Assembly: GCA_003510895.1 (NCBI GenBank)
Contig: DOKE01000031.1
Coordinates: forward strand, 1 to 13,507
Direction of reading: 5' to 3'
From: Candidatus Moraniibacteriota bacterium
GTDB taxonomy: Bacteria > Patescibacteriota > Minisyncoccia > Moranbacterales > GWC2-37-73
DNA length: 13,507 nucleotides
This document shows, piece after piece, positions 1 through 7,475 of the stretch. Within the stretch, counting starts at the first letter, position 1, and each line of letters begins with the position of its first letter. The position numbers and the translations under genes are program-made. Below the pieces are notes generated by a model. That model was given only the letters and a program-made list of their open reading frames with translations, searched no databases and was not told where the DNA came from.

Positions 1-43
1 TTTTTTATTTATAACATCAATTCGTGCAAGAACCAATCAAATA

Positions 44-52
44 TGCTAATAT
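44..52 (+). promoter_or_regulatory. Extended -10 promoter candidate for kinase-flippase pair
   Basis: TG at 44-45, one base, then TAATAT at 47-52: an extended -10 box. Transcription would start near 59, giving a leader of about 40 nt before the ATG at 98. The -35 region is poor (GTGCAA at 24-29 with 17-bp spacing), so the call rests on the extended -10. The same TGCTANNAT pattern recurs ahead of the two plus-strand glycosyltransferase genes. A T6 run at 1-6 could be the tail of a terminator from the preceding, unseen gene. Confidence 0.45.
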
Positions 53-97
53 AAAAATACGCAAAAATTGCCATTTCAAATTAAAAAAATATCTACA

Positions 98-727
98 ATG
101 ATAAAAATAATCGCTATTTCCGGTCTGGATGGATCGGGAAAATCAACTCAAATAGAACTGCTCAAAAATTACCTGGAAAACCAAGGAAAAAAAGTTTTCT
201 ATTTTCACGCTATCCAACAATCTTTTGCCAAAAAATTGCGACAATTCAAGGCCAAATATTGTCTTATTTGCAAACTGACCGGAAAATGCAGGACATCCGT
301 TGAAGAAAAAAGCGTTATTGAAGCCAATTGGGTTCAAATACAGCTCCGAAAAATATTTCTTTTGATTGACATTGCCAGGTTTAAAAATATGAATGAATGT
401 CTGGAAGAACAAAAATATGACTATATTCTCTCTGACAGATATTTTTTTGACAGTGTCCTAAACATCAAATACCTCGCTAAGAATAATCGGGCGATTTTTG
501 CCGAGAAGTTTATTCCGACTCCCAGCGCCGCCTTCTATCTTGAAGCTGATCCGGCTATAATAATGCAAAGAAAAAGAATTCCCGATCAAGGCATTGAATA
601 TCTTCGCGCTAAAAGAGATTTGTTTGAAAAAAATACGGAAAAATGGAATTTGAAAAAAATAGACGGCAACAGAAATCCTGAAGATATTTTCGAAGAAGTT
701 AAAAAAACAGTAAAACTATTTCAATAA
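98..727 (+). CDS. Thymidylate-kinase-like P-loop kinase
   Basis: A cytosolic nucleoside-monophosphate-kinase-type P-loop protein of 209 aa, close to the usual dTMP kinase length (about 200-215). The Walker A motif GLDGSGKST is at residues 9-17, where dTMP kinases carry it. A DRY motif at 113-115 (SDRYFFDS) matches the family's DR(Y/H) motif, and FYLEADP at 146-152 matches the LDxxP strand before the arginine-rich LID (MQRKR, then RAKR). The canonical TREPGGT motif after the P-loop is missing. In that area the protein has a C-x2-C-x5-C cluster (C55, C58, C64), so the substrate may not be dTMP. The ATG at 98 is preferred to the in-frame TTG at 68 because it puts the P-loop at the normal distance from the N terminus. 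The flippase gene starts 4 bp after the stop, implying co-transcription. A role in making nucleotide sugars or a glycan precursor is only suggested by context. Confidence 0.78.
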   Translation: MIKIIAISGLDGSGKSTQIELLKNYLENQGKKVFYFHAIQQSFAKKLRQFKAKYCLICKLTGKCRTSVEEKSVIEANWVQIQLRKIFLLIDIARFKNMNECLEEQKYDYILSDRYFFDSVLNIKYLAKNNRAIFAEKFIPTPSAAFYLEADPAIIMQRKRIPDQGIEYLRAKRDLFEKNTEKWNLKKIDGNRNPEDIFEEVKKTVKLFQ

Positions 728-731
728 AAAA

Positions 732-2204
732 ATGTCAAAAAATTTTCTCCTCAAATCCGCTTTTTGGCTGACTGTTTCAGAGATAATATATAATCTCTCT
801 GGTTATATTATCCACAGCGCTATGGGACGCATATTGGGTCCCGCCGATTACGGACGCTATGGATTGGTTATCACATTGACCACGATGATAATAATTCTCA
901 TCGGCAACGGGATTCCAACCGCAATGAGCAAATATCTCAGTGAATTTTTTGAAACCAAGCCGGAAATGGTTTCCGCTATCAAAAAACAAGCGATTTGGCT
1001 GCAAATTTCAGTAATCGGGATAACCACACTGGTATTTTTTCTTATCTCTCCCGTCATCGCGAATATCTTGGGAGATCCGTCATTGACAAGATTATTTAGA
1101 ATTTCGACTCTCATAATTCCCTCTTTCGCCGCTGCTTCTTTTTATTTTTATTTCTACACAGGAATACACAAATTTCTTTTACAATCGATTCTTAAAACAT
1201 TGCGTTCGATTTTCAGGGTTATAATCATTGTTGCTCTCGCTTATTTTTTCAAGGTCGAAGGATCTATTTATGGATATGCCATCGCTCCTTTGGCAGTTTT
1301 TTTAATTGCTTTTTTTATTGATAAGACAAGAGTTTCTTCCCAATATCCAAAAAATTCAACAGCGTCTTTTGATTGGAAAAAATTAGCCAATTACGCTTGG
1401 CCAATTACTCTTTTTATGCTTTTCTATGAAATATTTATTTCTATTGATCTTTATTTAGTTCAAGGAATCCTAAAAAATGAACATATTACCGGAATATATA
1501 ACGGCGCGCTGACAGTAGCCAGAATCCCCTACTATCTTTTTTATGCGCTGACAATAATTCTTTTGCCAACTATTTCAAAAACAACTTCCCAGGAAAATCA
1601 TAAGGAAACTTTTTCCATCATATCCAGCTCGCTGAGAATTATGTTGGTGTTGCTTTTCCCCGCGATTATTTTGATGTCGATTTATTCAAAACAAATTCTC
1701 AGCTTGTTCTATGGAAATTCTTTTTCCGAAGGAGCGACAGCTATGTCAATTTTGGCCATAGGTGTCGGATTCTTAACTATTTTTTACGTGCTCAGTTTCG
1801 TCGTTAATGGAGCTGGAAAAGTAAAGATTCCTATGTGGATAGCTTTTGCGGGATTTATCGTCAATTCAATATCAAACTATTTTTTCATTCAAAAATACGA
1901 AATTATCGGATCAGCCATTGCGACTTCCATAACTTCTTTTGTCATAATGACAGTAATGCTTTATTTTATAAATAAACTTTTTTCCGTGCGCATAAAAATA
2001 AAAGATCTTCTAAGAATAATTACCGCTTCCTCCGCTTTACTTCTTGCCACATTTGTTTTGCCTGATTCCAAGTTGCTATTTTTATTTTCATCATTGGTAG
2101 CCTTTGTTCTATATCTAATAGTTCTTTATTTATTGGGAGAAATTAAAAAAGAAGACATCGTCTTCCTTCGAAATATAGCGCAAAGAAAAAAATCAGCAGC
2201 CTAG
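732..2204 (+). CDS. Wzx/MviN-like polysaccharide flippase (MOP superfamily)
   Basis: A 490-aa polytopic membrane protein of the polysaccharide-biosynthesis (PF01943/PF13440-type) branch of the MOP flippases. Its likely job is to move a lipid-linked glycan to the outer face of the membrane. The N terminus has the family hallmark: a first helix (residues about 9-30) followed by MGRILGPADYGRYG (31-44), then repeated hydrophobic segments compatible with 12-14 helices and a short lysine-rich cytoplasmic end. Length is typical and no truncation is seen. The ATG lies 4 bp after the kinase-like stop, with no Shine-Dalgarno, so translation may be coupled. The gene is convergent with the minus-strand operon, with only TTTT between the two stop codons. 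The 3' end of the coding sequence also contains what looks like the terminator of that opposing operon. The substrate cannot be read from sequence. Confidence 0.9.
   Translation: MSKNFLLKSAFWLTVSEIIYNLSGYIIHSAMGRILGPADYGRYGLVITLTTMIIILIGNGIPTAMSKYLSEFFETKPEMVSAIKKQAIWLQISVIGITTLVFFLISPVIANILGDPSLTRLFRISTLIIPSFAAASFYFYFYTGIHKFLLQSILKTLRSIFRVIIIVALAYFFKVEGSIYGYAIAPLAVFLIAFFIDKTRVSSQYPKNSTASFDWKKLANYAWPITLFMLFYEIFISIDLYLVQGILKNEHITGIYNGALTVARIPYYLFYALTIILLPTISKTTSQENHKETFSIISSSLRIMLVLLFPAIILMSIYSKQILSLFYGNSFSEGATAMSILAIGVGFLTIFYVLSFVVNGAGKVKIPMWIAFAGFIVNSISNYFFIQKYEIIGSAIATSITSFVIMTVMLYFINKLFSVRIKIKDLLRIITASSALLLATFVLPDSKLLFLFSSLVAFVLYLIVLYLLGEIKKEDIVFLRNIAQRKKSAA
2141..2168 (-). terminator. Intrinsic terminator of the minus-strand operon, inside the flippase gene
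   Basis: On the minus strand GAAGAC (2165-2160), loop GAT (2159-2157) and GTCTTC (2156-2151) form a perfect 6-bp stem, followed at once by TTTTTT (2150-2145) and AATT. A G-U pair and two A-U pairs can lengthen the stem to 9 bp. It lies 44 nt past the stop of the last minus-strand gene (2209), where a terminator is expected. On the plus strand the hairpin has no T-run after it, so it is directional. It sits entirely within the flippase coding sequence. Confidence 0.6.
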
Positions 2205-2208
2205 TTTT

Positions 2209-4005
2209 TTATTCATTCATATTCACTTCATCCATTCCTTCTTCGTCTATTTCCTTTTCCATACCAAAAACATCTTTCCAGAAAAGCCGGTCTGTCGCTT
2301 CAAATTTTTTATTTATTCTGAAATCTTTGGAAGTTACCCTGTCTGAAAAATTTATTTCATACACCGATATTTGTCCGACATTTTCAAAAGACAATTCTTT
2401 AAACTTCTGATCGAACTTGCTTTCCAGGGAATTCAACTTGGTATGTGAAGGTATTATCGCAAAAAATTGCGCGTTCGGATTCACAGTTGGAGTGGATCCT
2501 AGCGTCGCAAACTGCAAGCTTAGATCATTTTTTTGATTAAGCAAATATTTTATCGGCTGTGTATGTTCGGGTTTTACATAATAATAAACCATATTCTGCT
2601 CTTTTCTTTCGGCATACATAAAATCTACCGCTTTTTGCAATTGTCCCAATGTTACACCATCCTTAGTTTTCAGGATTATTGTGCGATCCACTTCAACATC
2701 TTTGATTTGTGAATTTTTTTGCTCCCCAAACCAAGCCAGTGTTCCATAGACATTTGAACCAAAAATAATCACGAAAACAATTGTAATCAAATAAGTTGCT
2801 CTTTGCGGAAATTTTTCCTGAAAAAAATCAAAGATTATTCCCGCCAAAATAAATGGAATGGCAAATACTAAAATAAAAAATCTCGGACGCAACTGAAAGG
2901 ACACCGGGATTGTCAGAATAAAAAATATTCCAATCCAAACAAACAACAAGACCAGGAAATCTTTCTTTATTCGCTCCTGCTCCTTTCCTAGAGCGCGAAT
3001 AGTCAAAAAAACTCCAATAACAAGCAGGGCTAGCGTAAATATGACCGACATAAGACTATTTTCCGCTTTTCCAACCGTAAAAAATGACGTGGTTATAATA
3101 GTGTAATATTTAGTATTTTCCGTAAAGTTTTTGACAACTTTGTCGACAAAAGGCTTGTCGGTTGGCTTGGAACTAAGAGCTTGAATAAAATTTTTCGAAT
3201 TTTCCCCTTTTCTCATCACATCGCTGACAATCACCGGAGTATATATAAAAGAAAACACGGCAACAAAAACAAGCGCATATGCCGCAATTTTTTTAAAGTA
3301 GTTTTTAGACAGGATTATCGCCAGATTTTCTTTTTTCCAAAATTCACTGCGAAGCAAAATACAGAGTCCGGAAACGCCGACCAAGACAAAAAATCCGAAG
3401 AAATGCAATTGCGACCCAATTGCCAAAGCCAATGACCAAAGCGCCAGCCAACCTAGCTTGGCTCTATTTTCCTGCGCGTTAAAAAATTTTAACAGCGCAA
3501 AAAATGTCAGCAAAACGAAAAATTGCAATGGATTTGGATTCCAAGCAAAACGGGAATACTCAATAATTAGAAATGAGAAGGCGTACATCGCCATAATCAG
3601 CAATGAAATATTTTGAGAAAAATAAAGTCTTGCAAAATAATAAAGCAATATTATAGCCAGCATAGAAAAAAACAAATCGGGATAAGCAAACACTTCCGGA
3701 CTAGTAGAGTTGAAAATTACTCCGGAAAGATATTGGAAATAGTAATAAATCGGTCCAAGCCGCAAAAATCCATTGTCCACATCCGTCGCGCCAGCTCTTG
3801 GTCCCAAAAGCGGAAGCATAGCCGCCCCTTCATTCACAGCGTGACTGATTAATTGGGCATCACGGCCTTGATCCATCTTAAAGTATAGCCAGTCCTTGAA
3901 TTCATAAGTTCTCGCAAAAAAAGCGCCAACAATTATGACAGCGAAAATTATTCCAAAAATAAGTTTTTTATTTTTTTCCATAACAATATAATAACCCATT
4001 TTCAT
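2209..4005 (-). CDS. GT-C glycosyltransferase, GT39/ArnT-PMT-like (paralogue A)
   Basis: A 598-aa membrane glycosyltransferase, probably using a polyprenyl-phosphate-sugar donor on the outer membrane face. It has an N-terminal helix (15-30), then a first outer loop with MDQGRD (44-49; Asp in this loop is the expected catalytic site), PLLGPRAGAT (65-74) and RLGP (82-85). These are followed by AYPDLFFS (107-114), YSRFAWNPN (150-158), QLH (199-201) and LRPRFF with R375. About 11-12 helices are expected, then a C-terminal alpha/beta domain from about 430. All these motifs recur in the two genes upstream. Relative to them it has a short VDNG insertion before RLGP. It ends with DRLFWKDVF (572-580) and an acidic 18-aa tail. 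Its ATG overlaps the upstream stop as ATGA, with GAGTGAG just before it, supporting the 4005 start. ATG at 3981 (MEKNKK) is an alternative that aligns better with paralogue C. Acceptor and sugar are unknown. Confidence 0.85.
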   Translation of the reverse strand: MKMGYYIVMEKNKKLIFGIIFAVIIVGAFFARTYEFKDWLYFKMDQGRDAQLISHAVNEGAAMLPLLGPRAGATDVDNGFLRLGPIYYYFQYLSGVIFNSTSPEVFAYPDLFFSMLAIILLYYFARLYFSQNISLLIMAMYAFSFLIIEYSRFAWNPNPLQFFVLLTFFALLKFFNAQENRAKLGWLALWSLALAIGSQLHFFGFFVLVGVSGLCILLRSEFWKKENLAIILSKNYFKKIAAYALVFVAVFSFIYTPVIVSDVMRKGENSKNFIQALSSKPTDKPFVDKVVKNFTENTKYYTIITTSFFTVGKAENSLMSVIFTLALLVIGVFLTIRALGKEQERIKKDFLVLLFVWIGIFFILTIPVSFQLRPRFFILVFAIPFILAGIIFDFFQEKFPQRATYLITIVFVIIFGSNVYGTLAWFGEQKNSQIKDVEVDRTIILKTKDGVTLGQLQKAVDFMYAERKEQNMVYYYVKPEHTQPIKYLLNQKNDLSLQFATLGSTPTVNPNAQFFAIIPSHTKLNSLESKFDQKFKELSFENVGQISVYEINFSDRVTSKDFRINKKFEATDRLFWKDVFGMEKEIDEEGMDEVNMNE

Positions 4006-5627
4006 CTCACTCGTAAAGCAAAGACTGAAAATTGCCTGTATATTTCACATTTTTCAATAATATACTTTTTCAAAATTTTGTCCGGCAATTCGCATTTTTC
4101 ACCGGCGTTTTTCAAATAAAACAGTCTTGATCCGCTTGCTAAATTTATTTCTTTGCCAAATTCAACCAACTCAATGTCTGATTTTTGAGCCACATATTGC
4201 AGTGATCGAAATGCTTTAAACAAATATCCAGCTTGCGCGTCCATATACGCGACACTGTCTCCGTCATTATTCTCCTTGATATATTTAATCACAAAATTCG
4301 CTTCGCCTAATGTAATATATTCAAAATCTCCATTCACTTCCCTGCCTCCAAATTGCAAATCATTGAAAACCGAATAATTTTTTTGTAAATTCAACAAGGA
4401 GAACAACGCAATAAACGCGATTGTAATCCAGCGTTTTTTAAGTTTTTCTTGCGCAAACTTCAACCAAAATCCCAAAAGTAAAAATGGAACAAATTCCAAA
4501 ATCAAAAAAAATCGCATCGACAATTCTGTTGCCCAAACCGTGAAAAATACAAATGTCAAAAAAACATAAGAAAGAGCTAATTTTGCAAAAAATTTCCTGT
4601 TCAAATCAGTTTCCTTTCTGAATTCGCGAAACGCCAGATAATATCCCCCTAAAGAAAAAATTGTTGCCACAAATAAATATAACGTAAAGATAATTTTGTC
4701 GGAAAAAACCATTTTCTTGCTGTCTAATTTTTTTGACTTTCTGACAATATCATCATACCCGCAATTTTCTTCATTGCTATAGGATGACAATATTCCATAG
4801 TTAGCCCGAATATGACAAGTTGCATTCAAAATAATATTATTTCCAAAATTATTATTGCGTCCATTTTTATCCATAACTCCCCATATAAATGCCCGTGTAT
4901 TTAAACCGCCTGTTTGTAATTCTCCCACAATTTGCGGAGCATTAACTAGCATTGCTCCAATAAAAACAATTCCGACGCAAGCCTTGGTCAGTGTTTTATT
5001 TTTGAAAAGATAATACGCGAAAATCAAAGCGCTGATCGGCATAATTATCATCAATGTTGTGTGCAATTGAACTCCGATTCCCATTGAAACTCCCGCCAAA
5101 ATCGCCCACAAATTCTTTTTCCTTCCCTGAATGTTATTTATTTGATAGACAGCATAAATAAATAGCATCACAAAAAACGGGGTTGAATTCGGGTTCCATC
5201 CAAAACGAGAATATTTGATGACAAAATATGAAATAGAAAAAAGACCGCTCAAAGAAAGCGCGATTGATCGGTTGAATAAAATTCTCGCTAACAAAAAAAA
5301 TAACGGGATTGAAAGAATTGAAAAAAACAAATCCGGATAGGCAATTGAAACAGGATCAGCGCTAAATATCTTAGCCGAAATAATCTGGAAATGATAGAAA
5401 ATTGGGCCAAGCTTAAAATCGGTTCCTCCCGCTTTCGGTCCAAGCAATGGCCAAGAATTTTCCTCGATTGATTTTTCAACCAGATTGATGTCGCGCGACT
5501 GATCCATATTAAACCGCAGCCATTCGGAAAAATTATAGGATCGAAAAACAAAGCCAACAATCACAATAACTGCCAACAGCAAAATTGTTTTTTTATTCGG
5601 AGTCATATTTTTCCAAAATTTACGCAT
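4002..5627 (-). CDS. GT-C glycosyltransferase, GT39/ArnT-PMT-like (paralogue B)
   Basis: A 541-aa membrane glycosyltransferase, the shortest of the three tandem paralogues. It has a first helix at 14-28, then MDQSRD (41-46), PLLGPKAGGT (60-69), KLGP (72-75), AYPDLFFS (96-103), YSRFGWNPN (139-147) and QLH (187-189). A later MRFF arginine sits at the position of LRPRFF in paralogue A. It lacks the C-terminal FWKD motif of its two sisters and ends soon after FSVFALRV. Two pairs of cysteines, C271/C289 in a large outer loop and C512/C527 in the C-terminal domain, are not shared by the sisters and could form disulfides outside the cell. The gene starts 18 bp after its upstream neighbour's stop and ends in an ATGA overlap with the next gene. 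No Shine-Dalgarno is seen. An alternative ATG is at codon 8. Family call firm; acceptor and sugar unknown. Confidence 0.85.
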   Translation of the reverse strand: MRKFWKNMTPNKKTILLLAVIVIVGFVFRSYNFSEWLRFNMDQSRDINLVEKSIEENSWPLLGPKAGGTDFKLGPIFYHFQIISAKIFSADPVSIAYPDLFFSILSIPLFFLLARILFNRSIALSLSGLFSISYFVIKYSRFGWNPNSTPFFVMLFIYAVYQINNIQGRKKNLWAILAGVSMGIGVQLHTTLMIIMPISALIFAYYLFKNKTLTKACVGIVFIGAMLVNAPQIVGELQTGGLNTRAFIWGVMDKNGRNNNFGNNIILNATCHIRANYGILSSYSNEENCGYDDIVRKSKKLDSKKMVFSDKIIFTLYLFVATIFSLGGYYLAFREFRKETDLNRKFFAKLALSYVFLTFVFFTVWATELSMRFFLILEFVPFLLLGFWLKFAQEKLKKRWITIAFIALFSLLNLQKNYSVFNDLQFGGREVNGDFEYITLGEANFVIKYIKENNDGDSVAYMDAQAGYLFKAFRSLQYVAQKSDIELVEFGKEINLASGSRLFYLKNAGEKCELPDKILKKYIIEKCEIYRQFSVFALRVR

Positions 5628-5645
5628 AGATACTTTTAATAAAAA

Positions 5646-7472
5646 TTATTCCATTTTACCATCAAACAAATCTTTCCAAAAAACTCGATCTTCCCTGCCG
5701 ACATTATCCAGCAATAAACTTATGTCTTCGCTTAAAGAATTTTCATCACCACTATCGCTTATTTCTTCAAAATTATTATTGCCAGTATCCAAATCAATAT
5801 TTTCTTCCTCTTCAATAATAACAGCATTATTATATTCAATTTCAATCCCTCTCTTATTGTTTTTTTTGAAAGGATTTTTAATTTTCTTTATAGCTTGATC
5901 ATCAATAATAGAAAAACGCGTTACTGCCATATCTCCAAATTGAACATATTTTATTCTTTGAAGCGCGTCGCCAAATCTGTCTGAAATATCATTTTTCGCA
6001 AATCCAATCACATAAAAACAAGCATTGTTATCTCTTTCAAATGAACCCCATTGTATGGAATACGGTCTTTTTTCTCCCACATATTCCATAGCATAATCAT
6101 ACAAACTCCGATAACTTTCTTTGGGAGGAATCATAACTATTCTGCTTTTTTCGCAATCATTATGCATAAATTCGGAAGTTTTTTTCAAATGCCACCAGGA
6201 TTCGCCACCAACCGACTTCAACAGTGATGATTTTCTATAAGTTGAAATTTTTTTCTGTGAATCCGAAATTTCAGAAAACCAAACCTTCATATTGTATGCA
6301 TTTGTGATAATTGGAACAAGTAAAACAATCATTGCCAAATATGCGACATATTTAAATTTAAATATCTTTTCCAGACTGTGCGCCAACAAACCGACAAAAA
6401 TAAAAGCTAGCGGAAGAATCACCAAAAAATGCCTGGGTTGCAGTTTTGATCCGAGCGGAAAATAGGTAATAAAATAGGAGAAAAACCACACAAATACCAA
6501 GGCGATAAAAAATTTCTTCTTTCCATCATTCTCTCTTTTGAGCGCGAAAACACCAGCCGCAAAAAGCAACACTAACACGCTGATAAATAAATTTATTGTA
6601 ATTTTTGTGGCATCGACAATCCCAGTCAGAATAACCAGGAAATATTTTGAAAACACAAAAGCGTCTTTTTGCAACAATGACGCCAGGTTTGTCGTGTCGG
6701 AATTTTTTTGTCCTATTGATTTGATAAAATTAAGCGTATTATTTCCGTTTGTTTGAAAATCGCTCAAAATTGCCGGCAAATAAAAAATCAGACACGTCAA
6801 TAATATTACGCCCAAATATTTCAGCCACTGCTCTTTGATATTTTTGAACGATATTTTTCGAATCAAAAAAATAGCCGCCAAAGCAATCGGCAAACTCAAC
6901 ATACTGACAAAATGCAACTGACCAACTATGGCATACGCCGCTCCAATTAACGCTGCCCACCAAAATTTCGCTTTTCCATTGTCTGTCTGAAAAAATTTAT
7001 ACACAGCATAGAAAAAAAGCAAATTAAAAAACGGCAGCGAGTTCGGATTCCAAGCAAAACGGGAGTATTGAATTTCAAAAAAACAAATCGCATATCCGGC
7101 TGTCAACAATAATGAATATTTATTCGAAAAAAATTCTTTCAAAAACAGAAATAGCAGCGGAATTGAAAGAATGGAAAAAAACAAATCAGGATACGCCATA
7201 ATGGCAGGGCTGCCGATTCCAAAAATCAAAGCCGAGAGGTATTCAAAATAATAGAAAATCGGACCGAGTCGCAAAAATGTCCCGCCCGCTTTCGGACCAA
7301 GAAGCGGCAGCCATTCTGGTCCGTTATTGATTGCTCGACTAACCAAATTGAAATCGCGCGCCTGATCAGCCTGAAAAAACAACCAGCCATCAAAATTATA
7401 TATCCGCAAAAAAATTCCTACGGCAATGATTAGAACGAGACAAGCTATGATTATTTTAGATTTTGTTTCCAT
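5646..7472 (-). CDS. GT-C glycosyltransferase, GT39/ArnT-PMT-like, acidic tail (paralogue C)
   Basis: A 608-aa membrane glycosyltransferase. The order of motifs is as in the other two: first helix 7-22, ADQARD (35-40), PLLGPKAGGT (56-65), RLGP (68-71), AYPDLFFS (93-100), YSRFAWNPN (136-144), QLH (185-187), and LQPRHF late in the membrane part. A C-terminal alpha/beta domain follows the last helix. Then come a basic patch (NPFKKNNKR, from about 533) and a strongly acidic, probably unstructured stretch at about 543-590, including EEEE at 554-557. The chain ends in DRVFWKDLF (595-603) and six more residues. The acidic linker is absent from paralogue B; paralogue A instead has its acidic residues after the FWKD motif. 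The ATG is 3 bp after the YfhO-like stop, without a Shine-Dalgarno, so it is translated from the operon mRNA. A sugar transferase acting on the outer membrane face is the likely role; substrates are unknown. Confidence 0.85.
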   Translation of the reverse strand: METKSKIIIACLVLIIAVGIFLRIYNFDGWLFFQADQARDFNLVSRAINNGPEWLPLLGPKAGGTFLRLGPIFYYFEYLSALIFGIGSPAIMAYPDLFFSILSIPLLFLFLKEFFSNKYSLLLTAGYAICFFEIQYSRFAWNPNSLPFFNLLFFYAVYKFFQTDNGKAKFWWAALIGAAYAIVGQLHFVSMLSLPIALAAIFLIRKISFKNIKEQWLKYLGVILLTCLIFYLPAILSDFQTNGNNTLNFIKSIGQKNSDTTNLASLLQKDAFVFSKYFLVILTGIVDATKITINLFISVLVLLFAAGVFALKRENDGKKKFFIALVFVWFFSYFITYFPLGSKLQPRHFLVILPLAFIFVGLLAHSLEKIFKFKYVAYLAMIVLLVPIITNAYNMKVWFSEISDSQKKISTYRKSSLLKSVGGESWWHLKKTSEFMHNDCEKSRIVMIPPKESYRSLYDYAMEYVGEKRPYSIQWGSFERDNNACFYVIGFAKNDISDRFGDALQRIKYVQFGDMAVTRFSIIDDQAIKKIKNPFKKNNKRGIEIEYNNAVIIEEEENIDLDTGNNNFEEISDSGDENSLSEDISLLLDNVGREDRVFWKDLFDGKME

Positions 7473-7475
7473 TTA

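Noticed and set aside
68..97. TTG start extending the kinase-like protein by 10 residues
   Set aside because: Would move the P-loop away from its usual place near the N terminus; the ATG at 98 fits the family.
2186..2210. A7/T6 arms around the flippase stop as a plus-strand terminator
   Set aside because: Only A-T pairs with a 12-nt loop and no G-C core; too weak to call.
3181..3435. Small open frames opposite or out of frame with the long genes (this one is an example; others lie opposite 7476-9596 and 9753-13471)
   Set aside because: All lie within strongly supported coding sequences, have no recognisable domain, and have basic or low-quality compositions typical of antisense reading of membrane-protein genes.
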